This document shows positions 15,392 through 22,704 of a stretch of 23,979 bases of DNA, piece after piece. The notes below the pieces were generated by a model that worked only from the letters and a program-made list of their open reading frames with translations, searched no databases and had not been told where the DNA came from. Both the position numbers and the translations under genes were made by a program. Source of the stretch: Paracoccaceae bacterium. GTDB taxonomy: Bacteria; Pseudomonadota; Alphaproteobacteria; Rhodobacterales; Rhodobacteraceae. Within the stretch, counting starts at the first letter, position 1. Each line of letters opens with the position of its first letter. Location: contig RFUP01000004.1 in assembly GCA_009922885.1 (NCBI GenBank), forward strand, positions 1-23,979, read 5' to 3'.

Positions 15392-16555
15392 TTAGCCTCC
15401 GAATGGTCGTAGCAACTCGCGGCTGATAATGTGCCTTTGGATTTCGGAGGTGCCCTCCCAGATCCGCTCAACGCGCGCATCGCGCCAGATACGCTCCAAC
15501 GGCAACTCATCCATCAAACCCATGCCCCCGTGGATCTGGATGGCTTCGTCGGCGATCATCGCCAGCACTTCCGTTGCTTTTAGTTTCGCCATCGACATAT
15601 CGGCTTCCGAGACCGAACCTTGCTCGAATTTCCAAGCGGCTTCCCACGTCAGCAAATTCGCGGCTTTCAGTTCAAGCGCCATGTCGGCCAGTTTGAAACT
15701 CACTCCCTGAAACTTACCAATCTGTTGCCCGAACTGCTTTCGGGTTGCCGCATATTCGACGGCGAGTGCCAAGGCGCGATCCGCGCGCCCGAGGCAGGTA
15801 GAGGCGACTTGCAAGCGGGTTGCACCCAGCCATTGGTTCGCGACTTCAAATCCCTTGTGCGGCTCGCCCAGAACCGCGCTATCGGGGAGGCGCACGTTAT
15901 CGAATTCCAACACGGCGTTGGTGTATCCGCGGTGGCTTACATTTCGGTAACCGTCCCGAACGGTGAACCCGGGCGTGCCTTTGTCCACGAAGAACGCGGT
16001 GATCAGCTTCTTCTTGCCGCGTGGGGTGTCTTCCTCGCCGGAGGCCATGAAAACAATGGAAAAGCCCGCGATATCGGCATGGCTGATGAAGTGTTTTGTA
16101 CCATTCAGGATCCAGTCTCCACCGTCGCGCCGGGCCGAGGCGGTCATGCCGCGCAAGTCGGAGCCGGCACCTGGCTCGGTCATGGCGAGGCAATCCCATG
16201 TTTCGCCGCGAATGCAGGGGTAAAGATACTTCTGCTTCTGCTCCTCAGTGCCCGCCAAAAGGATGTTCGAGGGGCGGGCAACGCAGGTCCAATGCAGGGC
16301 GTAGTTGGTGCGGCCAAGCTCGCGCTCGTAAAGGAGCCAGGAAAGCGTATCGAGGCCCGCGCCACCGACTTCCTCGGGCATGTTGGCCGCGTAAAGCCCT
16401 GCATCCATGGCCTTTTTTTGCAGCTCTCGGATCAATTCCATCGGCAGATGACCGGTGCGCTCGACCTCCGCTTCATGCGGGTAAAGCTCCTTTTCCACGA
16501 AAGCGCGCGTGGTATCGACGATCATTTGTTGTTCTTCAGTAAGCGCGAAATACAT
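15392..16555 (-). CDS. Acyl-CoA dehydrogenase
   Basis: This FAD enzyme oxidises an acyl-CoA to the 2,3-enoyl-CoA and passes electrons to electron-transfer flavoprotein. The 387-residue protein has the full fold. The N-terminal helical domain opens with FALTEEQQMIVDTTRAFVEK. The FAD-binding LAMTEPGAGSDLRGM is at about 120-134, with WILNGTKHFISHADIAG after it. The C-terminal domain has RKQFGQQIGKFQGVSFKLADM, then AIQIHGGMGLMDELPLERIWRDAR and WEGTSEIQRHI, whose Glu (about 367) is in the position of the catalytic base of medium-chain enzymes. It starts 8 bases after the class II aldolase-like gene, and its AAGGA ribosome binding site overlaps that gene's stop. The acyl substrate cannot be told from sequence. 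Confidence 0.95.
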   Translation of the reverse strand: MYFALTEEQQMIVDTTRAFVEKELYPHEAEVERTGHLPMELIRELQKKAMDAGLYAANMPEEVGGAGLDTLSWLLYERELGRTNYALHWTCVARPSNILLAGTEEQKQKYLYPCIRGETWDCLAMTEPGAGSDLRGMTASARRDGGDWILNGTKHFISHADIAGFSIVFMASGEEDTPRGKKKLITAFFVDKGTPGFTVRDGYRNVSHRGYTNAVLEFDNVRLPDSAVLGEPHKGFEVANQWLGATRLQVASTCLGRADRALALAVEYAATRKQFGQQIGKFQGVSFKLADMALELKAANLLTWEAAWKFEQGSVSEADMSMAKLKATEVLAMIADEAIQIHGGMGLMDELPLERIWRDARVERIWEGTSEIQRHIISRELLRPFGG

Positions 16556-16563
16556 GGCGGTCC

Positions 16564-17307
16564 TTATTGAGCGTAGTTCGAGCCTTCCTCGTCGAGGATG
16601 GCTTTGAGTTCGGAGAGATGGCTGGTGTCCTGATCCGGGTATTCTTCCAGTTCGCGAGCAGTTTTCTCAGCGATTTCATGGGGTAAGACGCGGAGGGGGC
16701 GGCCGGTTTGGAGGGCGCGGATGTAGGTTTCGGCGGCGCGCTCGAAGTAGTAGAGGCGATTGAACACTTCAGCGACGGTTGCCCCGACGACCATAATGCC
16801 ATGATTTCCCATGACAATTACCTTCTTTTTCGGGTCGGTCATCATGGTGGCGATGCGTTCGCCTTCGCCTTCGAAGGCCAGACCGCCGTACGATTCGTCG
16901 ATTACGGTTCGATTGTAGAAGGTCGCGCAGTTCTGATCGATCGGCGGGAGCGTGCTGTCTGTTAACGATGCGAGGACCGTAGCGTGGATCGAGTGGACGT
17001 GCATGACGCAACGCGCCCACGGCACGTGGCGGTGAATCGCGCCGTGAAGGCCCCAAGCCGTGGGGTCAGGAGCGTTCGGGCCGCTGAGGGTGCTTGGGTC
17101 GTTGGCATCAATTTCCAGAAGGTCGCTGGCCTTGATCCGCGCGAAGTGCATCTGGTTCGGGTTCATCAGAAAGCGGGTGCCATCTTCGTTCACGGCGAGG
17201 CTGAAATGGTTCGCGACGCCCTCATGCATGTTGAGGCGTGCGGTCCATCGGAAGGCTGCGGCCAGATCCACGCGTTCCGGCCAATGGGTGTGATTGGAAA
17301 TCGTCAT
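16564..17307 (-). CDS. Class II aldolase/adducin family protein
   Basis: The 247-residue product has the class II aldolase fold. The zinc site is visible as H103-x-H105 (CVMHVHSIHAT) and H169 (VMGNHGIMVVG), with an N-terminal NHFSLAVNEDGTRFLMNP phosphate-loop region. Where fuculose aldolase has its catalytic Glu in an SSE motif, this protein reads DPTAWGLHGAIH, so the Glu is not seen. It may therefore be one of the many non-aldolase members. AGGAGG lies 6 bases before the ATG, and a TGACA/TGTCA dyad sits just beyond it. It is followed after 8 bases by the acyl-CoA dehydrogenase gene, suggesting a shared pathway, perhaps of a hydroxyacyl or carnitine-like substrate. This is inference. Confidence 0.9.
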   Translation of the reverse strand: MTISNHTHWPERVDLAAAFRWTARLNMHEGVANHFSLAVNEDGTRFLMNPNQMHFARIKASDLLEIDANDPSTLSGPNAPDPTAWGLHGAIHRHVPWARCVMHVHSIHATVLASLTDSTLPPIDQNCATFYNRTVIDESYGGLAFEGEGERIATMMTDPKKKVIVMGNHGIMVVGATVAEVFNRLYYFERAAETYIRALQTGRPLRVLPHEIAEKTARELEEYPDQDTSHLSELKAILDEEGSNYAQ

Positions 17308-17321
17308 GTGAACCTCCTGAT

Positions 17322-17335
17322 TGACACCACTGTCA
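17322..17335. promoter_or_regulatory. Candidate operator in the aldolase/amn divergent region
   Basis: TGACACCACTGTCA has perfect five-base arms around CCAC. It lies 14 bases before the aldolase start and directly upstream of its AGGAGG. The placement suits repression of the aldolase/acyl-CoA dehydrogenase operon by a TetR- or GntR-type regulator. No regulator gene is adjacent. Confidence 0.45.
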
Positions 17336-17433
17336 GTGCCTCGGGTGTTTCGGTCTTGCCTAAAAACGACGCCTCATCTTGCGCCGCGCTGACTTCGCAG
17401 AGAGATTAGGCGCACAGTTAGGAGTAAGAACCA

Positions 17434-18903
17434 ATGGCTGAATACGCAGTCCAGACGCCCGACGTGGGCGAGCCGCAATATTTCTCGGATGCCAACGACG
17501 CTGTTTCGCATCTCAATACGCTTTACAGACAGGCCGCAGAGTTCCTGTCCGCCGCTCTGGGAAAAGCGCTCCGCGATGGGCCGCCCGCGCATCGTTTCCG
17601 GGCCTTTTACCCCGAAGTTCGGCTGGTAACGACGAGCTACGCCAAGGTGGATAGCCGCCTGAGCTTCGGCCATGTGGCCGCCCCTGGCACCTATGCCAGC
17701 ACAGTGACACGCCCCGATCTTTTCCGGAATTATCTGGTGCAGCAGATCGGGCTTCTGATTGAGAACCACGGCGTTCAGGTTCAGATCGGACCTTCCAGCA
17801 CGCCGATGCCGTTGCACTTCGCGGTGGCGGCTGCAAGCGCGGGGCTGGTGCCGCAAGAAGGGGCGGCGGAGTTTACCCTCCGCGATTATTTCGATGTGCC
17901 AGACCTGACAACGACCAATGACGATATCGTCAATGGCACCTATGTGGCGCATGACGGGGTGCAACCCTTGGCGCCCTTCACGGCGCAGCGGGTGGACTAT
18001 TCGCTCGCGCGCCTCGCGCATTATACCGCGACCGATCCAGAGCACTTTCAGAACTTCGTTCTGTTCACCAACTACCAGTTCTATGTGAGCGAATTCGAAG
18101 CCTATGCGCGGCGCATGCTGGCGGACCCTGCCTCGGGCTATACGGCTTTTGTTTCCACACATAACCACGTTTTGACCGATCCGGAGGGGGATATCCCGCT
18201 AACGGCCAAGATGCCCCAGATGCCCGCCTACCACCTGAAGCGGGCGGATGGGCAAGGGATTACCTTGGTCAATATCGGGGTTGGCCCGTCGAACGCGAAG
18301 ACTGCCACTGACCACATCGCGGTTCTGCGCCCGCATGCTTGGCTGATGGTGGGCCATTGCGCGGGGTTGAGAAGCTCGCAGTCCTTGGGGGACTTTGTGC
18401 TGGGCCACGCCTATTTGCGGGAAGACAAGGTGCTGGATGATGACCTGCCCGTGTGGGTGCCCGTGCCTGCCTTGGCTGAAATCCAGATCGCGTTGGAGCG
18501 CGCCGTGGCGTCGGTAACAGAACTGGAGGGCTATGACCTGAAGCGCATCATGCGGACGGGCACTGTGGCCAGCGTGGACAACCGGAACTGGGAGCTTCGC
18601 GACCAGACCGGACCAGTGCAGCGGCTGAGCCAGTCGCGCGCCGTGGCGCTGGACATGGAAAGCGCGACGATTGCCGCGAACGGATTCCGGTTCAGGGTGC
18701 CTTACGGGACGCTTCTGTGCGTTTCAGACAAACCGCTACATGGGGAGTTGAAGCTGCCGGGGATGGCTTCAGAGTTCTATAAAACCCAGGTTTCGCGGCA
18801 CTTGATGATCGGAATTCGGGCTATGGAGCACTTACGGACGATGCCACTGGAACGGTTGCATAGCCGAAAATTGCGCTCGTTCGAGGAGACCGCATTCCTT
18901 TGA
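17434..18903 (+). CDS. amn: AMP nucleosidase
   Basis: AMP nucleosidase splits AMP into adenine and ribose 5-phosphate, lowering the AMP pool. The 489-residue product has the family's N-terminal domain (about 1-180, with LRDGPPAHRFRAFYPEVRL and IGPSSTPMPLHFAVA) and a C-terminal nucleoside-phosphorylase-type domain. The latter has NIGVGPSNAKTATDHIAVLR, the LMVGHCAGLRSSQ loop, ALDMESATIAANGFR (purine/ribose-binding Met-Glu) and LLCVSDKPLHGE. The length fits the full two-domain enzyme. TAGGAG precedes the ATG by about 9 bases. It is divergent from the class II aldolase operon and stands as a single gene before hup. Confidence 0.96.
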   Translation: MAEYAVQTPDVGEPQYFSDANDAVSHLNTLYRQAAEFLSAALGKALRDGPPAHRFRAFYPEVRLVTTSYAKVDSRLSFGHVAAPGTYASTVTRPDLFRNYLVQQIGLLIENHGVQVQIGPSSTPMPLHFAVAAASAGLVPQEGAAEFTLRDYFDVPDLTTTNDDIVNGTYVAHDGVQPLAPFTAQRVDYSLARLAHYTATDPEHFQNFVLFTNYQFYVSEFEAYARRMLADPASGYTAFVSTHNHVLTDPEGDIPLTAKMPQMPAYHLKRADGQGITLVNIGVGPSNAKTATDHIAVLRPHAWLMVGHCAGLRSSQSLGDFVLGHAYLREDKVLDDDLPVWVPVPALAEIQIALERAVASVTELEGYDLKRIMRTGTVASVDNRNWELRDQTGPVQRLSQSRAVALDMESATIAANGFRFRVPYGTLLCVSDKPLHGELKLPGMASEFYKTQVSRHLMIGIRAMEHLRTMPLERLHSRKLRSFEETAFL

Positions 18904-18970
18904 TCCGAGGAAAATATCCGAAAAAGCACCACAAAAGGCAGGATTTCGGCTTGCCAGCCGCCACTAATCG

Positions 18971-18999
18971 TTGTGTTGCTTATCAATATTCCGTTAAAT
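18971..18999 (+). promoter_or_regulatory. Candidate promoter of the HU gene
   Basis: TTGTGT, a 17-base spacer and TTAAAT lie 43 bases before the HU start, in a locally AT-rich stretch. The match is partial. Confidence 0.3.
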
Positions 19000-19042
19000 G
19001 CCGCAGGTGAGGCCCCAAATCGGGCAATCAAGGAGAAAAGAC

Positions 19043-19330
19043 ATGGCAAAACCCATGACCAAGACCCAGCTCGTTGCAGCAGTTGCTGAAGCAATGGGCG
19101 GCGACAAGAAGACCGCAAACGCAGCACTCGACGCCATCGTCGACGTGATCACCAAAGAAGTTTCCGCAGGCGGTGCCGTGACCCTTCCGGGCGTTGGCAA
19201 GTTCTACTGCCGCGAGCGCCCCGAGCGCACCGTGCGTAACCCTGCAACGGGCGAAACCTCGACCAAAGCTGCTGACAAGCAGGTCAAGGTGACGATCGCG
19301 AAAGCTCTCAAGGACAGCGTTAACGGTTAA
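19043..19330 (+). CDS. hup: HU-family DNA-binding protein
   Basis: HU is a small dimeric nucleoid protein that bends and compacts DNA. The 95-residue product has the N-terminal helices (MTKTQLVAAVAEAMGGDKKTA), then ITKEVSAGGAVTLPGVGKFY and the beta-arm ERPERTVRNPATGE with the intercalating proline in RNPATGE. It ends in a C-terminal helix, VTIAKALKDSVNG. A cysteine (FYCRER) sits at the base of the arm. The ATG at 19043 is supported by AGGAG at 7-base spacing; an upstream in-frame ATG at 18998 would add 15 residues foreign to the family. It has its own terminator, so it is probably monocistronic and highly expressed. Confidence 0.96.
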   Translation: MAKPMTKTQLVAAVAEAMGGDKKTANAALDAIVDVITKEVSAGGAVTLPGVGKFYCRERPERTVRNPATGETSTKAADKQVKVTIAKALKDSVNG

Positions 19331-19360
19331 TCCGAGCGCTCTCTTTACGAGATCTAGACA

Positions 19361-19384
19361 AGGCCGCTTTCGAGCGGCCTTTTT
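19361..19384 (+). terminator. Intrinsic terminator after hup
   Basis: AGGCCGCT and AGCGGCCT form a perfect eight-base stem around a TTCG tetraloop (19361-19380), followed by TTTTCTTT. Confidence 0.93.
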
Positions 19385-19421
19385 CTTTGGCCAAATTTGG
19401 CCGCAATGCGATTTCCGGCGC

Positions 19422-19460
19422 GTATGGATTGCGTATGGCATGTGTATGGCAAGCGTCATG
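19422..19460 (+). repeat. Triple 11-bp direct repeat (GTATGG array), site 2
   Basis: GTATGG occurs at 19422, 19433 and 19444, an exact 11-base period. It is followed by GCGTCATGACG, which resembles the GCGTGCTGACG beside site 1. The spacer pentamers ATTGC and CAAGC are shared with site 1 in reversed order. The array ends 86 bases before the EamA start, and no gene is seen in the 205 bases that hold it. Confidence 0.6.
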
Positions 19461-19535
19461 ACGTTGGAGCCGTTTCATGGCTTGCCGCTGGCCTGCGTCG
19501 GCGTAATCTGCCGCCAACGAACCGGGGGGACCGAG

Positions 19536-20414
19536 ATGAACTTGCGCGCAATTCTAATGGGGCTGGCTTTCGCCTTGATGTGGTCCTCGGCGTTCACCTC
19601 CGCGCGGGTGATCGTGGCCTATGCGCCACCGATGGCCTCTTTGGCGTTACGGTTCCTGATCTCGGGCGGTTTGGGGGTGCTGATCGCACTTTACCTCGGG
19701 CAGACGTTCAAGCTGACGCGCGCGCAGTGGAAGGCGACGATCATTTTCGGGATCTGCCAGAATGCGCTTTATCTCGGGTTGAACTTCATCGCGATGCAGA
19801 CGGTGGAAGCGGGGCTTGCTTCGATCATCGCCTCGTCCATGCCGCTGATGGTGGCGTTGGCGGGCTGGGTGATTTTCAGAGATCGCCTGCCGCGTTTGGG
19901 CGTGGTGGGGTTGGTGATGGGCTTCCTTGGTGTGGGGCTGATCATGGGCGCGCGGCTGGAGAGTGGCGTGGACCTGCGGGGGCTGGCGCTTTGCGTGGTG
20001 GCCGCGATGGCGCTGACAGTGGCGACGCTTTCGGTGCGGGGGGCTTCGTCGGGCGGGAATGTGATGATGATCGTGGGCCTGCAGATGTTCGTGGGCTCGG
20101 CTTGCCTAGCGGTGGCTTCAGCGCTGACGGAGACCATCGCGATCGACTGGAACTGGAAGCTGGTGGTGGCGTTCTTCTACACGACGCTGGTGCCGGGGTT
20201 GGCGGCGACATGGGTGTGGTTCACGCTGGTAAATTCCATCGGGGCCGTGAAGGCGGCGACGTTCCACTTCCTCAACCCATTCTTCGGGGTGGCGATTGCG
20301 GCGGCTCTCTTGGGGGAGTCGCTGGGGCTGTTGGATGTGCTGGGCGTTGCGATTATCGCGGCGGGCATCCTTGCGGTGCAGGTGTCTAAGCAAGCGCCCA
20401 CAAAAGCGCCGTAA
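19536..20414 (+). CDS. EamA/DMT-superfamily transporter
   Basis: This is a ten-helix inner-membrane permease of the drug/metabolite transporter superfamily; members export amino acids or other metabolites. The 292-residue protein consists of two EamA repeats. The first has ILMGLAFALMWSSAFTSARV, ASLALRFLISGGLGVLIALY and the FNPR-free LGLNFIAMQTVEAGLASIIA. The second has GLALCVVAAMALTVATLSVR, FFYTTLVPGLAATWVWF and AATFHFLNPFFGVAIAAALLGE, the typical family end. The ATG at 19536 is chosen because GGGGGGA lies five bases upstream and the first helix begins there; longer in-frame starts would add a non-family leader. Its last 29 bases overlap the 3' end of the convergent AEC transporter gene. The substrate is unknown. 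Confidence 0.92.
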   Translation: MNLRAILMGLAFALMWSSAFTSARVIVAYAPPMASLALRFLISGGLGVLIALYLGQTFKLTRAQWKATIIFGICQNALYLGLNFIAMQTVEAGLASIIASSMPLMVALAGWVIFRDRLPRLGVVGLVMGFLGVGLIMGARLESGVDLRGLALCVVAAMALTVATLSVRGASSGGNVMMIVGLQMFVGSACLAVASALTETIAIDWNWKLVVAFFYTTLVPGLAATWVWFTLVNSIGAVKAATFHFLNPFFGVAIAAALLGESLGLLDVLGVAIIAAGILAVQVSKQAPTKAP

Positions 20415-21315
20415 CGCTGGCGACGGCCGCCACATTGGCCCAGAGCATGGCGAGGGAGGCGACGCCTTCTTCGCCGGAGCCTTGCACGAGCACGGTGTAG
20501 ATCGAGAACATCGGCAGCGCGGCCGAGAGGATCAGTGCGGTTTGCAGGTCAGGCGCGAGGGTGAGCGCGGGGATCATCAGGACGGCAGCGGTAAGCGCGG
20601 GGTGGAGAAAGAGCTTGCCGAGCGTGATCTGGGCGGCGAGGCCCTTGTTGCCGCGCAGGGGCAAGCCGACGAGTGCGCCTCCGACGCAGAAGAGCGCAAG
20701 GGCGGGCGCAGTGGCGCCGATGAAGCCGAAGAGGCGCTGGAATGTGGCGGGCGGGTGAATGCCCGTAAGCACTGCCACGAGGCCCAGCGAGAGGGCGATC
20801 ATCATCGGGCGTTTCATTACCGCGAGGATCGTATGGCCAAGGAGCGATAGGGCCGAGGTGCTGGAGCCTTTGGCGGATTCCAGAAGGATGAGGCCGATGG
20901 GGACGAGAAGGAAGTTCTCGACGAGGAAGTTCATCGTGAGGACGGGGCCTGCGATTTCCGGCGAGAAGAAGCTCAGGAGCGGAAATCCGATGAAGGCGGA
21001 GTTCGGGGAGTTAACCCCGATCCAGCCCACGGCCTGCCGGGCGCGGCCTTCGCCTTGGGCGGAGAGCACGAGAAGCGCTACGCCGCCTGTGAGGAGGCCT
21101 GCGAGGGCGTAGGCCGCGAGGTAGGGAAGGTTCAGCACATCCGAGAGGTCGCGGGTGGCGACGGCGTTGAAGAGAAGTGCTGGCAGGGCGATGTTCAGAA
21201 TGAACTTGCCCAGTGTGCGGATTTCCGGCGGTGTGAAGAGCCCTTTCCAGACCGACAGATAGCCGATGCCCATGACGGCAAAGACCGGGAAGGTGATGGA
21301 AAGGACCGTGAGCAC
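20386..21315 (-). CDS. AEC family transporter (auxin efflux carrier-type permease)
   Basis: The 309-residue membrane protein matches the AEC/PF03547 family, whose bacterial members carry malate, malonate or other small organic acids. Hydrophobic helices run along the whole length. The family pattern is seen in YLSVWKGLFTPPEIRTLGKF near the N-terminus, GVNSPNSAFIGFPLLSFF in the middle and ALPMFSIYTVLVQGSGEEGV near the end. The start appears to be GTG at 21315, immediately after the TAA of aroC with no intervening base, so translation would depend on ribosomes finishing aroC. A later start is possible. Its 3' end overlaps the convergent EamA gene by 29 bases. The substrate is unknown. Confidence 0.9.
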   Translation of the reverse strand: MLTVLSITFPVFAVMGIGYLSVWKGLFTPPEIRTLGKFILNIALPALLFNAVATRDLSDVLNLPYLAAYALAGLLTGGVALLVLSAQGEGRARQAVGWIGVNSPNSAFIGFPLLSFFSPEIAGPVLTMNFLVENFLLVPIGLILLESAKGSSTSALSLLGHTILAVMKRPMMIALSLGLVAVLTGIHPPATFQRLFGFIGATAPALALFCVGGALVGLPLRGNKGLAAQITLGKLFLHPALTAAVLMIPALTLAPDLQTALILSAALPMFSIYTVLVQGSGEEGVASLAMLWANVAAVASVTALLWALA

Positions 21316-22431
21316 TTAGCCGATCCGACCGCGGGTTTCGCCGACGGCACCGCCGATATGGCCACGCTGGAGGAGAATGTGGTCGAGGATCACGCAGGCC
21401 ATCATGGCTTCGCCTACGGGAACGGCGCGGATGCCGACGCAGGGGTCATGGCGGCCTTTGGTGATGATCTCGGCGGCTTCGCCCGTTTTCGTGATGGTCT
21501 GCCGGGTTTTCAGGATCGACGAGGTGGGCTTCACGGCGAAGCGCACGACAACATCCTGCCCCGTGGAAATGCCGCCCAGAATGCCGCCCGCGTGGTTTGA
21601 GGAATAGACGGGCTGACCATCGTTGCCGAGGAAGATTTCATCAGCGTTTTCCTCGCCGGTGAGGCAGGCGGCGTTCATGCCTTCACCGATTTCGACGCCT
21701 TTGACGGCGTTGATCGAAATCATCGCGGCGGCGAGGTCGGTATCGAGTTTGGCGTAGATCGGCGCACCCAAACCTGCGGGCACGTTGCGGGCGACGACTT
21801 CGATGATCGCGCCCACCGAGTTGCCGGATTTGCGGAGCTTGTCCATGTAGCCCGCCCATTCTTCAGCGGCGGTGGCATCGGGGCACCAGAAGGGGTTTTC
21901 GTTGATCTGGCCCCAGTCGAAGCGCGTGCGTTCGATGCCGTATGGGCCAATCTGGGTCATGTAGCCGACGATCTCGACTTGCGGGGCGAGCACCTTGAGT
22001 GCGGCGCGGGCGATGCCGCCTGCGGCCACGCGGGCGGCGGTTTCACGCGCGGAAGAACGGCCACCCCCGCGATAATCGCGGATGCCGTATTTCTGCCAGT
22101 AGGTGATATCGGCATGACCGGGGCGGAATTTCTGGGCGATGTCGCCGTAGTCTTTAGAGCGCTGGTCAGTGTTTTCGATCATCAGCTGAACGGGTGTGCC
22201 CGTGGTCTGGCCTTCGAAGGTGCCCGAGAGGATGCGAACCAGATCCGCTTCCTGCCGCTGTGTGGTGTAGCGGTTCTGACCGGGTTTACGCTTGTCCATC
22301 CAAAGTTGAAGCTCGTCTTCGGAGACGGGAACACCCGGCGGCACGCCATCGACCGTTGCCCCGAGCGCAGGCCCGTGGCTTTCGCCCCAAGTGGTGACGC
22401 GGAAGAGGTGGCCGAAAGTATTGAACGACAT
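21316..22431 (-). CDS. aroC: Chorismate synthase
   Basis: AroC converts 5-enolpyruvylshikimate 3-phosphate to chorismate with reduced FMN, the last step of the shikimate pathway. The 371-residue product shows all three family signatures: TWGESHGPALGATVDGVPPG near the N-terminus, the central YRGGGRSSARETAARVAAGG, and the late GRHDPCVGIRAVPVGEAM. Flavin-contacting NHAGGILGGISTGQDVV is also present. AAGGAG lies about 7 bases before the ATG. The AEC transporter gene follows with no gap on the same strand. It is divergent from the thiamine transport operon. Confidence 0.98.
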   Translation of the reverse strand: MSFNTFGHLFRVTTWGESHGPALGATVDGVPPGVPVSEDELQLWMDKRKPGQNRYTTQRQEADLVRILSGTFEGQTTGTPVQLMIENTDQRSKDYGDIAQKFRPGHADITYWQKYGIRDYRGGGRSSARETAARVAAGGIARAALKVLAPQVEIVGYMTQIGPYGIERTRFDWGQINENPFWCPDATAAEEWAGYMDKLRKSGNSVGAIIEVVARNVPAGLGAPIYAKLDTDLAAAMISINAVKGVEIGEGMNAACLTGEENADEIFLGNDGQPVYSSNHAGGILGGISTGQDVVVRFAVKPTSSILKTRQTITKTGEAAEIITKGRHDPCVGIRAVPVGEAMMACVILDHILLQRGHIGGAVGETRGRIG

Positions 22432-22537
22432 GGGCGGTCTCCTTTGCGGATTGCTTTACGACAGAGGTGCAAAGGGGGGAACCGGAAATTCACAGAAATT
22501 GGGATTTCGCATGGGCGGCGGCTTTAGAAGACGGGGC

Positions 22538-22565
22538 TTGCGAATGCCACGAAGGGTTCTATGTT
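22538..22565 (+). promoter_or_regulatory. Candidate promoter of the thiamine transport operon
   Basis: TTGCGA, a 16-base spacer and TATGTT end about 7 bases before the first paired base of the TPP aptamer, so transcription would begin almost exactly at the riboswitch. Both hexamers match consensus at four of six bases. Confidence 0.5.
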
Positions 22566-22571
22566 CAGCCT

Positions 22572-22657
22572 CACCTCGGGGTGCTCTGGCAACAGAGCTG
22601 AGATGCGATAGCGGACCCGTTGAACCTGAACCGGTTAGAACCGGCGGAGGGAAGGTG
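22572..22657 (+). promoter_or_regulatory. TPP riboswitch (THI element)
   Basis: All hallmark parts of the thiamine pyrophosphate aptamer are present. A closing stem pairs CACCT (22572) with AGGTG (to 22657). CGGGGTGC is followed by the GCTCTG-GCAA-CAGAGC hairpin (22583-22598). The pyrimidine-sensing CTGAGATG is at 22598-22605. ACCCGTTGAACCTGA (22615-22629) and the CCGGTT/AACCGG stem precede CGGAGGGAAGG. It lies directly upstream of thiB, as expected for thiamine-repressed transport genes. Confidence 0.96.
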
Positions 22658-22663
22658 TGGGGA

Positions 22664-22703
22664 TCATCCTCCAGACTTGCCCCCCGCGAGCAATGGAGGA
22701 TGA
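22664..22703 (+). promoter_or_regulatory. Riboswitch expression platform: hairpin hiding the thiB ribosome binding site
   Basis: TCATCCTCCA (22664-22673) is perfectly complementary to TGGAGGATGA (22694-22703), which contains the thiB Shine-Dalgarno sequence GGAGGA. An inner TTGC/GCAA pair lengthens the stem. The ATG follows two bases later. No T tract is seen, so control is probably at translation initiation. Confidence 0.8.
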
Positions 22704-22704
22704 C

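Noticed and set aside
15620..16570. Plus-strand open frame of 316 codons opposite the acyl-CoA dehydrogenase gene
   Set aside because: It is a shadow of a well-conserved gene and resembles no family.
19397..20389. 330-codon plus-strand frame overlapping the EamA gene
   Set aside because: The translation is Gly/Asp/Arg-rich, as expected for an out-of-frame reading of GC-rich DNA, and the EamA frame has clear membrane helices.
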